DNA of 64,000 nucleotides from Pseudomonas laurylsulfativorans (GCF_002906155.1 NZ_MUJK01000006.1:248001-312000); one strand, 5' to 3'; positions 33,237 to 42,076 are shown, numbered from the stretch's first letter. Numbers and translations: made by a program. The notes: generated by a model not told the origin, from the letters alone.

Positions 33237-34300
33237 CAGTCGCCGTCGTTGGCGTTGAAGCCCAGTTGGATACCCAACGCCTTGGCCAGATCAGCCTCGT
33301 GCAAGCGATGGACAACGTTGAGGCTGTCGTACAGATCGTTGAGTTGCTGGCGGCCGGCGTCGTCACCGAGCATGTCGGTCAGCGAGCGTTGGTTGCCGGC
33401 GAACAGTTTCAGCGAGGCGGCATAGGCGGCATCGATCTTGTCGGCCAACGGTTTCTGCTCACTCGGCAACAGGCTGCGCAGGCCTTTGTTATCCACACCT
33501 TCCCAGACTGTCTTGGCGGCCGCGAGGCTGGCCTCGAGGCTGGTCAGGGACGACTGGCTACGCCATGCGTCGGCCTGGAACGGTTGCGGCACGCCCTTGC
33601 TCTGGCGGCCCATCGGCGTGCCGAGTTTTTTCTTCAGGGTGTCGATGGCGGTGACTTGCACGCGCAGCAGTTCGGCGATCGCTTCGTGGGAGTCCGCGTA
33701 GCGCTGGTTCGGGAATTTGCTCATTTGCGCGAGCATGCCGTCAGTGTTGTTCCAGGATTGCAGAATCTCTTCGGCCAATTGCTTCTGGCGTTCGCCGATG
33801 GCGACCAGCAGCGGGCAGTATTTGGTCTTCTGCTCAGCGTTGGCCACGTCAGGCTTGCTGTCGAACAGAATGTATTCGTAAGCCGAGAGACCCTGTACCA
33901 CAACGCTGGACTTGGCCAGGGCGGCGGCATCGATTTGCGGCTGGGCGGTGATCAGTTGCTCGACCTGACGGCCGACCAGGTTTTTCTTGTCCGGCCAGAA
34001 CTGCACTTGCCACGAACGGTTGCCTTCGGCCAGTGGGCCGATCAGCAGTGGCTGCAGTTCAGCCCAGGCCTTTTGCGCATGCAGAAAATCGGCTCGGGCC
34101 GTTTCCAGGGTTTCCTTGCCTTCGCAGTAGGCGAGGGCACTGACCGCCAATTGACGGTCGGCTTCAACCCAGCGGGTGTAGGTCGGCAGGATCACCGACT
34201 TGGCGATGGCTGCCGACGTGACCGCTTGCGGGTCCTGAGGCGAGCAGGCGCCCAGGGCGAGTGCGGCAAGGCTGGTGAACAACAGTTTGGGACGGAACAT
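33236..34300 (-). CDS. Imelysin-family lipoprotein lacking the GxHxxE histidine
   Basis: This 354-residue protein has a lipobox 'LALGAC' (Cys19) followed by two imelysin-like helical bundles. In imelysins the GxHxxE motif is the putative metal site; the matching place here is 'GLSAYEYILF', with Ser in place of His. The paralogue three genes upstream in the operon (36050-37405) keeps the motif. The protein is probably attached to the outer membrane facing the periplasm. The haem/iron-uptake role is inferred from EfeO-like family members. Confidence 0.88.
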   Translation of the reverse strand: MFRPKLLFTSLAALALGACSPQDPQAVTSAAIAKSVILPTYTRWVEADRQLAVSALAYCEGKETLETARADFLHAQKAWAELQPLLIGPLAEGNRSWQVQFWPDKKNLVGRQVEQLITAQPQIDAAALAKSSVVVQGLSAYEYILFDSKPDVANAEQKTKYCPLLVAIGERQKQLAEEILQSWNNTDGMLAQMSKFPNQRYADSHEAIAELLRVQVTAIDTLKKKLGTPMGRQSKGVPQPFQADAWRSQSSLTSLEASLAAAKTVWEGVDNKGLRSLLPSEQKPLADKIDAAYAASLKLFAGNQRSLTDMLGDDAGRQQLNDLYDSLNVVHRLHEADLAKALGIQLGFNANDGD

Positions 34301-34327
34301 GTCGGGCTCCCGCGAGTGGAATGCGTG

Positions 34328-35755
34328 TTAAAGGGAATTCAGGAACGCCAGCAGCGCGCTGCGCTGCTCGGCATCGAAAGACAAAACCTGTTGCTGCGCC
34401 GCTGTCGCTTCGCCGCCATGCCAGAGCACCGCTTCGAGCAGGTTGCGGGCGCGGCCGTCGTGCAGGAACTGGGTGTGGCCGCTGACCGCCGGTGTCAGGC
34501 CGATGCCCCACAATGGCGGGGTACGCCATTGGCGGCCGCTGGCCTGGAATTCGCTACGGTTGTCAGCCAGGCCGTCGCCCATGTCATGCAGCAGCAGATC
34601 GCTGTACGGGCGGATCACTTGATTGGCCAGTTCAGGTTCGGCGGCGTTGGCGGCGGTGGTGTATTTCGGTGTGTGGCAGGTTTGGCAGCCGGCCTGATAG
34701 AACAGGCTCTTGCCGGCCAGTACTTCAGGCGTGTTGACGTCACGACGGGCCGGGACGGCAAGGTTGCGGCTGTAGAACAGTACCAGGCGCAGGATGTTAT
34801 CGCTGACTTCCGGCTCGCCATCCGGGCCGATGCCACTGGGCGCCTGTTTGCAGGCAGTTTGCGCGTCCGTGCAGTCATCAAAGGGTCTCAGGCTGGTCGT
34901 GAGACCCATATCACCGGAAAACGCGTGAACATTTTGTTGATTGAGGTTTGGTTGTCCGGCTTTCCAGCCAAATCTTCCCAACACTGTCTTTTGCTGGGCG
35001 TCGTCCCACACCTGGTTCGGACGCCCGGCAATGCCGTTGTTCGCCTTGGCCTGTGCCTCGGCGTTGGCCAGGATCGCCTCCTCGGGGATCGCTTCGAGCA
35101 GGCCTAGGCCAATCATCGGTGGCGCTACACGTGCCGAGAAACGGGTGTCGGGGTGCATCGGGCCGTAACCCAGCTGGGTGATGTTCAGGCTCGGTTTGCG
35201 CAGCTCGATTTCGGTGCCGTCCTTGAAGCGAACCGGCACGGCGGTGTAATCGACTCGCACTTTGCCTTCGGGGGCGACACCGGGTACGGCCATGTCCTGG
35301 AACTGTCCACCGTAGACGGGCTCCGGCACCACGCCGAGCTGTTCGATGACCTTGGCATACGCCGGGGCGTCGGGAATCGACAGGCGTACCAGCATCGACA
35401 CGGCGTTCACATCGTCCGGAGTTGGCGGATGGCCACGGCCGTCCTTGATGTGGCAGCCCTGGCAGGCATTGGTATTGAACAGTGGGCCGAGGCCATCGCG
35501 TGCGGTCGTCGTCGACGGGGCGATTACCCAGGGGCTGCGGAAGAAGCTGTTGCCGACACTGAAATCCACGCGCCGTGACGGCGGCAGGTTCGCCGAAGGC
35601 ATGGAAAACGCGTTCTGATCGGTCTTGCGCACCGTCGCACTGCCACCGGAGCGGGCTTCACCAGGTTCGGCCTGGGTGAATTTCGGGGCGTCATCGCAGG
35701 CACTCAGGCCCAGGGCCAGAAACAGTGCGGACAAGCGAAGAGGCAGCGGGGGCAT
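34328..35755 (-). CDS. Di-haem oxidoreductase (DUF1111 / thiol oxidoreductase-like) lipoprotein
   Basis: This 475-residue protein has a lipobox 'ALGLSAC' near residue 18. Two c-type haem motifs are visible: 'CQGCH' in 'NTNACQGCHIKDGRG' and 'CQTCH' in 'AGCQTCHTPKY'. The family resembles di-haem peroxidases (MauG/CcpA type). The ATG at 35755 gives MPPLPLRLSALFLALG; an upstream start at 35791 adds a poor leader. It sits between the two imelysins, which suggests redox chemistry on iron (for instance Fe2+/Fe3+ interconversion) in the periplasm. That role is inference. Confidence 0.9.
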   Translation of the reverse strand: MPPLPLRLSALFLALGLSACDDAPKFTQAEPGEARSGGSATVRKTDQNAFSMPSANLPPSRRVDFSVGNSFFRSPWVIAPSTTTARDGLGPLFNTNACQGCHIKDGRGHPPTPDDVNAVSMLVRLSIPDAPAYAKVIEQLGVVPEPVYGGQFQDMAVPGVAPEGKVRVDYTAVPVRFKDGTEIELRKPSLNITQLGYGPMHPDTRFSARVAPPMIGLGLLEAIPEEAILANAEAQAKANNGIAGRPNQVWDDAQQKTVLGRFGWKAGQPNLNQQNVHAFSGDMGLTTSLRPFDDCTDAQTACKQAPSGIGPDGEPEVSDNILRLVLFYSRNLAVPARRDVNTPEVLAGKSLFYQAGCQTCHTPKYTTAANAAEPELANQVIRPYSDLLLHDMGDGLADNRSEFQASGRQWRTPPLWGIGLTPAVSGHTQFLHDGRARNLLEAVLWHGGEATAAQQQVLSFDAEQRSALLAFLNSL

Positions 35756-35880
35756 CAGACATCCTGCAAGACGAGCAAAACAAGGGCGCAAAGTCTAACA
35801 GGGGATAGGAAATTGAATAAGAGGAATTATCGTTTGCTTGATGTGGGGCAGGGTTTTTCACCGGAGACCGAGGCGCTGCG

Positions 35881-35970
35881 ATCGCTGGCAAGCCAGCTCC
35901 TACAGGGATCGGTTGTGTACTCGGGTTTTGCGAACATCACCGAACCTGTAGGAGCTGGCAAGCCAGCGAT
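35881..35970. repeat. REPIN in reversed orientation
   Basis: 'atcgctggcaagccagctcctac' is followed by 'gtaggagctggcaagccagcgat'. The arms point outward compared with the usual order, and the spacer is ~40 bp. The right arm's loop is 'ggcaagcc', not 'ggcttgcc'. Confidence 0.8.
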
Positions 35971-36004
35971 GGGGCCACCAGCATCACCACAAAAGGCAGG
36001 CATG

Positions 36005-36033
36005 AAAAAGGCGACCCGAAGGTCGCCTTTTTC
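36005..36033. terminator. Terminator after the imelysin icmP
   Basis: The stem aaggcgacc-cgaa-ggtcgcctt is flanked by A and T runs. The leftward icmP stop is 17 bp away on the right, so transcription from icmP may end or be attenuated here before the di-haem gene. Confidence 0.85.
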
Positions 36034-36049
36034 ACTCAGCCAGCGTTGA

Positions 36050-37405
36050 TCAGAATTCGTGATCAGCGTTGTCCGGGTTCAGGTCGGCGATACCCAGTTT
36101 GCCAGCGGCAGCTTCGATCGAACCGGTCTGCTTGACCAGCGCAGCGATAGCGTCACGGACGATCTGGTTGCCCGCGGTGTTGCCGGCAGCGATCAGTTGG
36201 TCGTAGTGCTCACCCTTGTTGGCGTGATCAACCATGATCTGGATCTTGGCTTCGGTGGCGGCCAGGTCGTCTTTGAGCGCGGTGTCGGCAGCCGGGTCGG
36301 CCTTGGCCACCAGGGACGACAGGCTTGCGCCGGTCATTTTGGTGCCGTCGACACGGGTGTATTCGCCCAGGTACACGTTACGAATGCCCTTGGCATCGTA
36401 GAAGTGCGAGTTGTGGGTGTTGTCGCTGAAGCAATCCTGTTCGTCTTCAGGAGAGTTGGCTTCCAGGGACACCTTCATGCGCTCGCCCGCCAATTCGCCC
36501 AGGGACAGGCTGCCCATGCCGAACAGCATTTTGCGCAGGCCGGTTTCAGCCGGTTCTGCTTCCAGAGTGGCGCGGTAGTTGTCGGCCACGTTCGGCGTCC
36601 AGTTACCGACCATTTCTTCCAGGTCGCTGACCAGCAGCTGGGTCACGGACTTCAGGTAAGCACGACGACGGTCGTTGTGACCGCCAGTAGCGCCTTTGCC
36701 TTCCAGGTAGTCCGAAGCCGGACGGTTGCCGGCGCCAGGGCCGGTGCCGTTCAGGTCCTGGCCCCAGAGCAGGAATTCGATGGCGTGGTAGCCGGTGGCA
36801 ACGTTGGCCTCGGAACCGCCCAGCTCGTTCAGGCTGGCGAGTTTTTCCGGGGTGATGTCTTTGACATCGACCTTGTCTTCGCCGATCTGTACTTCAGTGT
36901 TGGCGATGATGTTGGCAGTGGCACCCGGGTTGCCCAAGGCGTGTTCGTAGGACTTGTCGACATAGTCGATCAGGCCTTCGTCCAGTGGCCAGGAGTTCAG
37001 CTGACCTTCCCAGTCGTCAACGATGGTGTTGCCGAAGCGGAACACTTCGCTCTGCAGGTAAGGCACGCGAGCGGCAACCCAGGCAGCCTTGGCGGCTTTC
37101 AGGGTGTCGGCGTTCGGCTTGGCGAGGAAGGCGTCAATGGCGGTTTGCAGGGTCTTCGCAGTGGATTCGGCATCGCTGTAAACGGCGAAAACGATGTCGG
37201 CGTAATGGGCGACAACGGCTTTGGCGGCAGCTTCGTCGACTTTACCGGCAGCGGCAGGCGCAGCAGCTGGAGCAGCCGGGGCAGCCGCAGTGCTGGCAGC
37301 TGGCGCAGGCGCGGCAGCTTTCTCTTTGTCTTTACCTTCGCCACAACCGGCAAGGGAAATAGCGATGGCCAACAGACTGGCGGTAGCCAGAGGCATACGA
37401 ATCAT
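36050..37405 (-). CDS. icmP: Imelysin-family iron-regulated peptidase-like lipoprotein (IcmP)
   Basis: This 451-residue protein has a lipobox 'ISLAGC', an Ala/Pro-rich spacer (~residues 20-55), then two imelysin domains. The first domain carries the metal motif GxHxxE in 'GYHAIEFLLWGQD'. Acidic and His residues near the end ('SDNTHNSHFYD') may also bind metal. PAO1 PA4370 (insulin-cleaving metalloproteinase outer membrane protein) has this position (recall), although imelysins are now thought to be iron/haem-uptake proteins, not true peptidases. The start at 37405 (MIRMPL) sits 8 bp after AGGA; an ATG three codons earlier overlaps that site. A palindrome lies ~60 bp upstream. Confidence 0.9.
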   Translation of the reverse strand: MIRMPLATASLLAIAISLAGCGEGKDKEKAAAPAPAASTAAAPAAPAAAPAAAGKVDEAAAKAVVAHYADIVFAVYSDAESTAKTLQTAIDAFLAKPNADTLKAAKAAWVAARVPYLQSEVFRFGNTIVDDWEGQLNSWPLDEGLIDYVDKSYEHALGNPGATANIIANTEVQIGEDKVDVKDITPEKLASLNELGGSEANVATGYHAIEFLLWGQDLNGTGPGAGNRPASDYLEGKGATGGHNDRRRAYLKSVTQLLVSDLEEMVGNWTPNVADNYRATLEAEPAETGLRKMLFGMGSLSLGELAGERMKVSLEANSPEDEQDCFSDNTHNSHFYDAKGIRNVYLGEYTRVDGTKMTGASLSSLVAKADPAADTALKDDLAATEAKIQIMVDHANKGEHYDQLIAAGNTAGNQIVRDAIAALVKQTGSIEAAAGKLGIADLNPDNADHEF

Positions 37406-37463
37406 GGCGAACATCCTGCTTCGATAGGGGGTGGATGCATGCTGTGCGCACGCAAAACTGCGA

Positions 37464-37488
37464 CATAATGCAAATCTTTCGCATTATG
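37464..37488. promoter_or_regulatory. Perfect 8-bp inverted repeat, possible Fur box, upstream of icmP
   Basis: CATAATGC and GCATTATG are separated by 9 bp. Read on the minus strand, the core GCGAAAGATTTGCATTAT resembles Pseudomonas Fur boxes (GATAATGATAATCATTATC) at the CATTAT end. It is ~60 bp before icmP, the correct place for an operator. Iron control is inferred. Confidence 0.5.
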
Positions 37489-37542
37489 TGTAAAGAGTTG
37501 TAGGTGGAAATATTTCGTATTCACGGAATCGTGCGTTTCACC

Positions 37543-37640
37543 CTGTGCGAGCCTGCTCGCGATGAACGTCGAGGCACCGTGTGCATTCAGACTGCGCGCG
37601 TCGTCGTTCACGTCCATCGCGAGCAGGCTCGCTCCTACAG
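37543..37640. repeat. REPIN
   Basis: The left arm 'ctgtgcgagcctgctcgcgatg' has lost 'agga' from 'gtaggagc'. The right arm 'catcgcgagcaggctcgctcctac' is intact. It lies 4 bp before the end of bifA. Confidence 0.82.
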
Positions 37641-37643
37641 GGT

Positions 37644-39695
37644 TTACAAAATAGCGGCGTTACTGCGTTGCGCCTGCTTCAGGTAAACGCCCAGTTCCCG
37701 TGCCGGCAACGGCTTGCTGTAGTGATAGCCCTGACCTTCGTGGCAGCCTTCGGAAATGATGTAGGCCTCTTGCTCGGCGGTTTCCACGCCTTCGGCAATC
37801 ACCTGCATGCCCAGGCTCTTGCCCAGCTGGATGATGGCGCGAACGATGGTCGCATCGTCGTCGTCATCAAGCAGGTCCTGAACGAAACTCTTGTCGATCT
37901 TGATCTTGTCCAGCGGCAGGCTCTTGAGATAGCTCAAGGACGAATAGCCGGTTCCGAAGTCGTCGATGGCGATCAGTGCGCCGGAGCGGCGCAGGCTGAG
38001 CAAGTGCTGGGCGGCAGTGCTGATGTCTTCCATCAGGCCGGTTTCGGTGACTTCCAGTTCCAGGCTGCGCGGTGGCAGGCGGTACATCTGCAGCAGGTTG
38101 TTGACCACCCGCGGCAGTTCGGCGTGGTGCAATTGAACCGTGGACAGGTTCACCGCCATGCGCAGGTCGCTGAAACCCTGGTCATGCCACTCGCGTAGCT
38201 GTTTGCAGGCCTGGTCCAGCACCCATTCGCCGATGGCAATGATGGTGCCGTTCTGTTCGGCCAGCGGGATGAACAGGTCTGGCGGCACCAGGCCGTGCTC
38301 GGGGTGTTGCCAGCGAATCAGGGCTTCGACGCCCACCACGCGGTTATCGCGATAGCTGATCTGCGGCTGGTAGACGAGGTAGAACTGGCTGCGGATCAGC
38401 GCATCGCGCAGGTCTTTTTCCAGCTCGCGGCGGCGGCGCATTTCGGTGTCGACGCTGGCGATATAGAACTGGTAACGGTTGCGCGAGCGGGTCTTAGCCA
38501 GCGTCATGGTCTGCTCGGCCTTTTGCAGCAACTTCTCGGTGCTGTCGCCGTCCTCGGGGAACAGAGTGATGCCGATGGTGGCGCGCAGGCGGATCTCCTG
38601 ATGGTCGAGGGCAAACGCCGCTTCCAGATCATCAAGAATGCTTTGCGCCAGCTCGGCGGCTTCGTAGGGTTGCTCGATATCGGCCTGGACCAGGGCGAAC
38701 TGGTCGCCACCGAGGCGGGCGAGGGCGCCCAGGCGACCGCTATGACCGCGCAGGCGATCAGCCAGGGCCAGCAGCAACTGGTCGCCGGTCTGGTAGCTGA
38801 ACTGCTCGTTGATGCCCTTGAAGTCGTCGAGGCCGACACACAACACCGCGACCCGGCGCTGCAGTCTGCCGGCATCGATGAGGATCTTGTCCAGTTGCTG
38901 CTGCAATTGCTGCCGGTTCGGCAGTCCCGTCAGGAAGTCGTACTGAGACATGCGCAACAGGCTGTTTTCCGCTTCGTGGCGCAGATGGGTATTGCGTTCG
39001 ATGGACTCGAGCAGCTGGTTGGCGGTGTTGATCCAGATGCCCAGTTCGTTTTTCTCGTGCCCCTTGAGCAGCGGAATCTTGTGTTCGCTGGGACGATCCG
39101 GGTTGATTTCCGTGAGGTGCTCGATGATCCGTGACAGCGGTTTGGTCAGCAGCCAGTGATAGACCAGGTACAACACCAGTGCCATTGCCAGCGCGCGCAG
39201 TACACCGGAGATGAAGATGATCACCGAGCTGACAATGAATCCCTGGCCGTAGGTAGCGGTATCGAGGGTGATGCTCAGGTCGCCGTAATACTCGCTGTAA
39301 GGCCCGCGACCGACCAGTTGGGTGGTGAAGGTGCGTTCCTTGCCAAGAATCAGGTCAGTCAGCCAGCGACTGCTGGAGTGCTGCAACTCGCGGGATTTTT
39401 GCGCGAGCATGGCTTCGTTGGGATGGCCGATAGAGGCCTGGCGCACGGCGTCGTCCTGAAACAGGCCTTCGATGACCTGCATGCCCATTTCCCGGTCCAG
39501 GCTGTAGACGGCCTGGGTCGAGGGGTCGCGAAACATGTCGAGGATGCGCTCGGCATCGCTGGCGACGGCCTGGCGTGTTTTATAGGCATCGAACACGATC
39601 TGCGCGCAGCTCAAGACCACGCCGACGATCAATGCCGACAGGAGCACGACCCGGAGCAACTTCACCGACAAGCTGTTCTTGAGTTCCAGCTTCAA
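37644..39695 (-). CDS. bifA: BifA-like c-di-GMP phosphodiesterase (GGDEF-EAL)
   Basis: This 683-residue inner-membrane protein has TM1 at ~12-35, a ~115-residue periplasmic region, TM2 at ~152-180, a HAMP-like linker, a GGDEF domain with the degenerate active site 'RLGGDQF' (no cyclase activity expected) and an EAL domain with 'EALIRW', 'NLST', 'VTETGLM', 'IDDFGTGYSS' and 'EGVET'. The catalytic residues of EAL phosphodiesterases are therefore present. BifA lowers c-di-GMP and so represses biofilm and promotes swarming. The GGDQF variant and the position beside sodB match PAO1 PA4367 (recall). Confidence 0.92.
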   Translation of the reverse strand: MKLELKNSLSVKLLRVVLLSALIVGVVLSCAQIVFDAYKTRQAVASDAERILDMFRDPSTQAVYSLDREMGMQVIEGLFQDDAVRQASIGHPNEAMLAQKSRELQHSSSRWLTDLILGKERTFTTQLVGRGPYSEYYGDLSITLDTATYGQGFIVSSVIIFISGVLRALAMALVLYLVYHWLLTKPLSRIIEHLTEINPDRPSEHKIPLLKGHEKNELGIWINTANQLLESIERNTHLRHEAENSLLRMSQYDFLTGLPNRQQLQQQLDKILIDAGRLQRRVAVLCVGLDDFKGINEQFSYQTGDQLLLALADRLRGHSGRLGALARLGGDQFALVQADIEQPYEAAELAQSILDDLEAAFALDHQEIRLRATIGITLFPEDGDSTEKLLQKAEQTMTLAKTRSRNRYQFYIASVDTEMRRRRELEKDLRDALIRSQFYLVYQPQISYRDNRVVGVEALIRWQHPEHGLVPPDLFIPLAEQNGTIIAIGEWVLDQACKQLREWHDQGFSDLRMAVNLSTVQLHHAELPRVVNNLLQMYRLPPRSLELEVTETGLMEDISTAAQHLLSLRRSGALIAIDDFGTGYSSLSYLKSLPLDKIKIDKSFVQDLLDDDDDATIVRAIIQLGKSLGMQVIAEGVETAEQEAYIISEGCHEGQGYHYSKPLPARELGVYLKQAQRSNAAIL

Positions 39696-39989
39696 AGGGT
39701 TATTCCTTGTTCCGTGCGGGTAGCATCAAGTTGCCATGAGTATTGGCAATCCCGTGATAGCAGTCAAAGAGACAATCATCCTTGGGGGATTTTGCCTGCA
39801 GCTTGGCCGATTTGCAGTTGTCTTGACGAGTTAGGCTATTAGCACTGTGTCGGTTGTCGAGTGCTTCAACTTGAGGGGCGGGGTGTAGATATTTTCCTTT
39901 TGTCTGATGTTAGCCGTCTGTGGCTGTGGGGCAAGGAGGTGCCGGCCTGTTTCATCGTCGGAAAATGCCTTGGGTTTTGTGGGGTGGGT
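39696..39989. other. Intergenic region upstream of bifA, no supported gene
   Basis: These ~290 bp hold the bifA promoter space. They contain T/G-rich sequence and no credible open frame. Together with the repeat region that follows they form a 1.2 kb stretch without a gene before the DUF6124 gene. Confidence 0.5.
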
Positions 39990-40313
39990 TGGTTTTTTGA
40001 CGGAGTACATATCCGTTTCTTTGGTAACGGCGACTTATGGTTTTGCCCTTACGGCGAGTCACTTTTAACAAGCGCCCGGAATGCCGGCCCAGTTAAAAGT
40101 AACCAAAAGCGCTCGCCCCTTGCGTCCGGCCCCTCGCTTAGGCTCGGCGTTCCTTCGCTCCGGTATCCATCCGGGGACACTGCCCTCCGGTCGGCTTCGC
40201 TTCGACCTACATGCAGCGTGTTCGACTGCGTCAAACGGCGCTGCGCGCCAATCCCCGGATGAACACCGGAACGAGGCCTCCCGAGGGGGGGCGGGTGGAT
40301 CAAGATCAAGAGT
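39990..40313. repeat. Dispersed Pseudomonas intergenic repeat (gagtacatatccg ... aaaagtaaccaaaagcgct family)
   Basis: It begins 'gacggagtacatatccg', runs through 'cttatggttttgcccttacggcgagtcac', then has an inverted repeat ACTTTTAAC / GTTAAAAGT (40061-40069 and 40092-40100) and a C-rich segment up to the 'cccgagggggggcgggtgg' end. From memory, near-identical segments are scattered in many fluorescent Pseudomonas genomes and are often mis-annotated as short ORFs. Open frames on both strands inside it are not considered genes. Boundaries are approximate. Confidence 0.65.
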
Positions 40314-40338
40314 TGCAGGCGAGCTAACGCTCGGCCCT

Positions 40339-40437
40339 GTAGGAGCGAGCTTGCTCGCGATGGACGTCAACGATAACGCGTGCTGCCTGAATTCCCGCGT
40401 TGTCCTGGCGTTTTTCGCGAGCAAGCTCGCTCCCACG
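40339..40437. repeat. REPIN next to the dispersed repeat
   Basis: Arms 'gtaggagcgagcttgctcgcgatgg' and 'ttcgcgagcaagctcgctcccac' enclose the common 'cgtcaacgataacgcg' spacer. Confidence 0.87.
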
Positions 40438-40485
40438 GGGATCTTCAGCGGCCAGGAGTCCCGACTAAAAAACGGGGGGGCAATG

Positions 40486-40510
40486 TGAGCGAGCCTGCTC
40501 GCGAAGATGG
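40486..40510. repeat. Single REP half-element
   Basis: 'tgagcgagcctgctcgcgaagatgg' is one arm without an inverted partner within 150 bp. Nothing recognisable lies between 40511 and 40935 apart from the upstream region of the DUF6124 gene. Confidence 0.6.
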
Positions 40511-40935
40511 CGGGACAGTCGACATTGCATTTTCAGCCACACCCCAACATATCGTTTCCACACGACCGCGTGGGAACGCTGCCAGAGAAGCTCCGCGTTA
40601 CGTTTTTGCGAGATGGCGCGGTGTAGGAAAGCGCCAGAAGTTTCCCACGCAGTTTTCAGGTTGCCCGTCGGAAGCGGGCTCAATAGCCTCTGACTGTCGC
40701 TGAAAGCTCAGCGATCGGGTGTGAGAACCCGGCAAGTCATAGTCATCCAGTGCCAGTGTCCGCATAATTGCCGCCAGCTTATCCGCTGTCTGTAAGTGCG
40801 TTATGGCGGCTGTGTGCGGGCAGACTTTTGTCTGGCCGGGTGCCTATGACCGGTTTTCTCACCTCGCACATAGCTGCCACCTCTTTGCCGTGTGAGAACG
40901 GCATTGGGTGGCACCCACCGCATAGGAATATTTCA

Positions 40936-41202
40936 GTGGATAAATTAATCCCCGATCCGCCCTTAAATAAAGCCAAACCCTACACCCCCAACACCATGTT
41001 CATGATCGTCCCGGACATGGATACCGAATCCCTGCTGGCCCACGCTTGTGAGTCACTGGCTTCGGCCAACGTCATGGCGAGTGATTTTGCCACTTTCCTG
41101 ACCGGCCCCCAGCGCAACACGGCGTTGGCCATTGCGCAGATCATCATGCTGGCGGAACTGGCGGTGAATCGCGCGTTGGATAACGTCGATCCGCAGGGAT
41201 AG
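40936..41202 (+). CDS. DUF6124 family protein
   Basis: This 88-residue soluble protein has 'TMFMIVPDMDTESLLAHACESLASANVMASDFA', 'GPQRNTALAIAQIIMLAELAVNRALD' and 'DPQG', which closely resemble the small DUF6124 family common in Pseudomonas. It is mostly helical. The start is GTG at 40936 because AGGA lies 8 bp upstream and homologues begin near this point; longer upstream frames are non-conserved. It stands alone between repeats and the sodB terminator. Function is unknown. Confidence 0.75.
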   Translation: MDKLIPDPPLNKAKPYTPNTMFMIVPDMDTESLLAHACESLASANVMASDFATFLTGPQRNTALAIAQIIMLAELAVNRALDNVDPQG

Positions 41203-41268
41203 GTATTCAGTCAGGTTGACCGCGTTATCGTTCTTCGCGAGCCTGCCGAACGCTGAAAATCCTGGGCA

Positions 41269-41301
41269 ATAAAAAACCCGGCTAAAAAGCCGGGTTTTTT
41301 T
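41269..41301. terminator. Terminator of sodB (and DUF6124 gene)
   Basis: The stem aacccggct-aaaa-agccgggtt has A and T runs on either side, so it serves both converging genes. Confidence 0.92.
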
Positions 41302-41315
41302 GACTGGCGTCGAGC

Positions 41316-41912
41316 TTAAGCGGTGAAGGTTTTGCCTTCGAACTGCTCAGCCACGAATTTCCAGTTGACCAGGTTCCAGAACGCTTCGACATACTTTGGA
41401 CGAACGTTGCGGTAGTCGATGTAGTAAGCGTGTTCCCAGACGTCGCAGGTCAACAGCGGGGTGTCGCCGTTGGTCAGCGGGTTGCCGGCGCCGATGGTGC
41501 TGGCCAGGGCCAGGGAACCGTCAGCCTTTTTCACCAGCCAGCCCCAACCGGAGCCGAAGGTGCCGATGGAAGTCTTGCTGAACTCTTCCTTGAACTTGTC
41601 GAACGAACCGAAAGCTGCGTTGATGGCTTCAGCCAGCGCGCCGGTTGGTTGACCGCCAGCGTTTGGCGCCAGGCAGTTCCAGTAGAAGGTGTGGTTCCAG
41701 ACCTGAGCAGCGTTGTTGAAGATACCGCCCGAGGAAGTCTTGACGATTTCTTCCAGGGTCTTGCCTTCGAACTCGGTGCCTGGCACCAGGTTGTTCAGGT
41801 TCACGACGTAGGTGTTGTGGTGCTTGTCGTGGTGGTATTCCAGGGTTTCCTTGGAAATGTGCGGCTGCAGGGCATCGTGTGCGTACGGCAGCGGCGGCAA
41901 TTCGAAAGCCAT
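41316..41912 (-). CDS. sodB: Superoxide dismutase [Fe]
   Basis: This 198-residue cytoplasmic enzyme dismutates superoxide. The metal ligands His27 ('LEYHHDKHH'), His74 ('VWNHTFYW'), Asp and His ('LLTCDVWEHAYYID') are present. 'FGSGWGWLV' and 'AAQVWNHTFYWNCL' favour the iron form. The ATG at 41912 has AGGAG 8 bp upstream. An apparent 100-residue upstream extension is intergenic. It matches PAO1 sodB next to bifA (recall). Confidence 0.97.
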   Translation of the reverse strand: MAFELPPLPYAHDALQPHISKETLEYHHDKHHNTYVVNLNNLVPGTEFEGKTLEEIVKTSSGGIFNNAAQVWNHTFYWNCLAPNAGGQPTGALAEAINAAFGSFDKFKEEFSKTSIGTFGSGWGWLVKKADGSLALASTIGAGNPLTNGDTPLLTCDVWEHAYYIDYRNVRPKYVEAFWNLVNWKFVAEQFEGKTFTA

Positions 41913-42076
41913 AATGATTCTCCTAATCAGGTCAGTTGCGGTGAGCGCAAGGCCGATCACGGGCGGCCAGACAAGCGCCGGGGAGTTTGTACTCTTTGCG
42001 GCGCAGGGAGTCGGATCATAGCACCGGGGGGGCGGCATAACCACGCAACAACTGTGTGGAATAGAGGTTCCGCGAA

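Noticed and set aside
36050..37405. True metalloprotease
   Set aside because: Despite the historical IcmP name, there is no HExxH motif; the GxHxxE motif fits imelysin iron/haem-binding proteins.
40049..40703. Several overlapping open frames in the gap before the DUF6124 gene
   Set aside because: They lie inside the dispersed repeat and REPIN sequence and occur on both strands; a typical mis-annotation.
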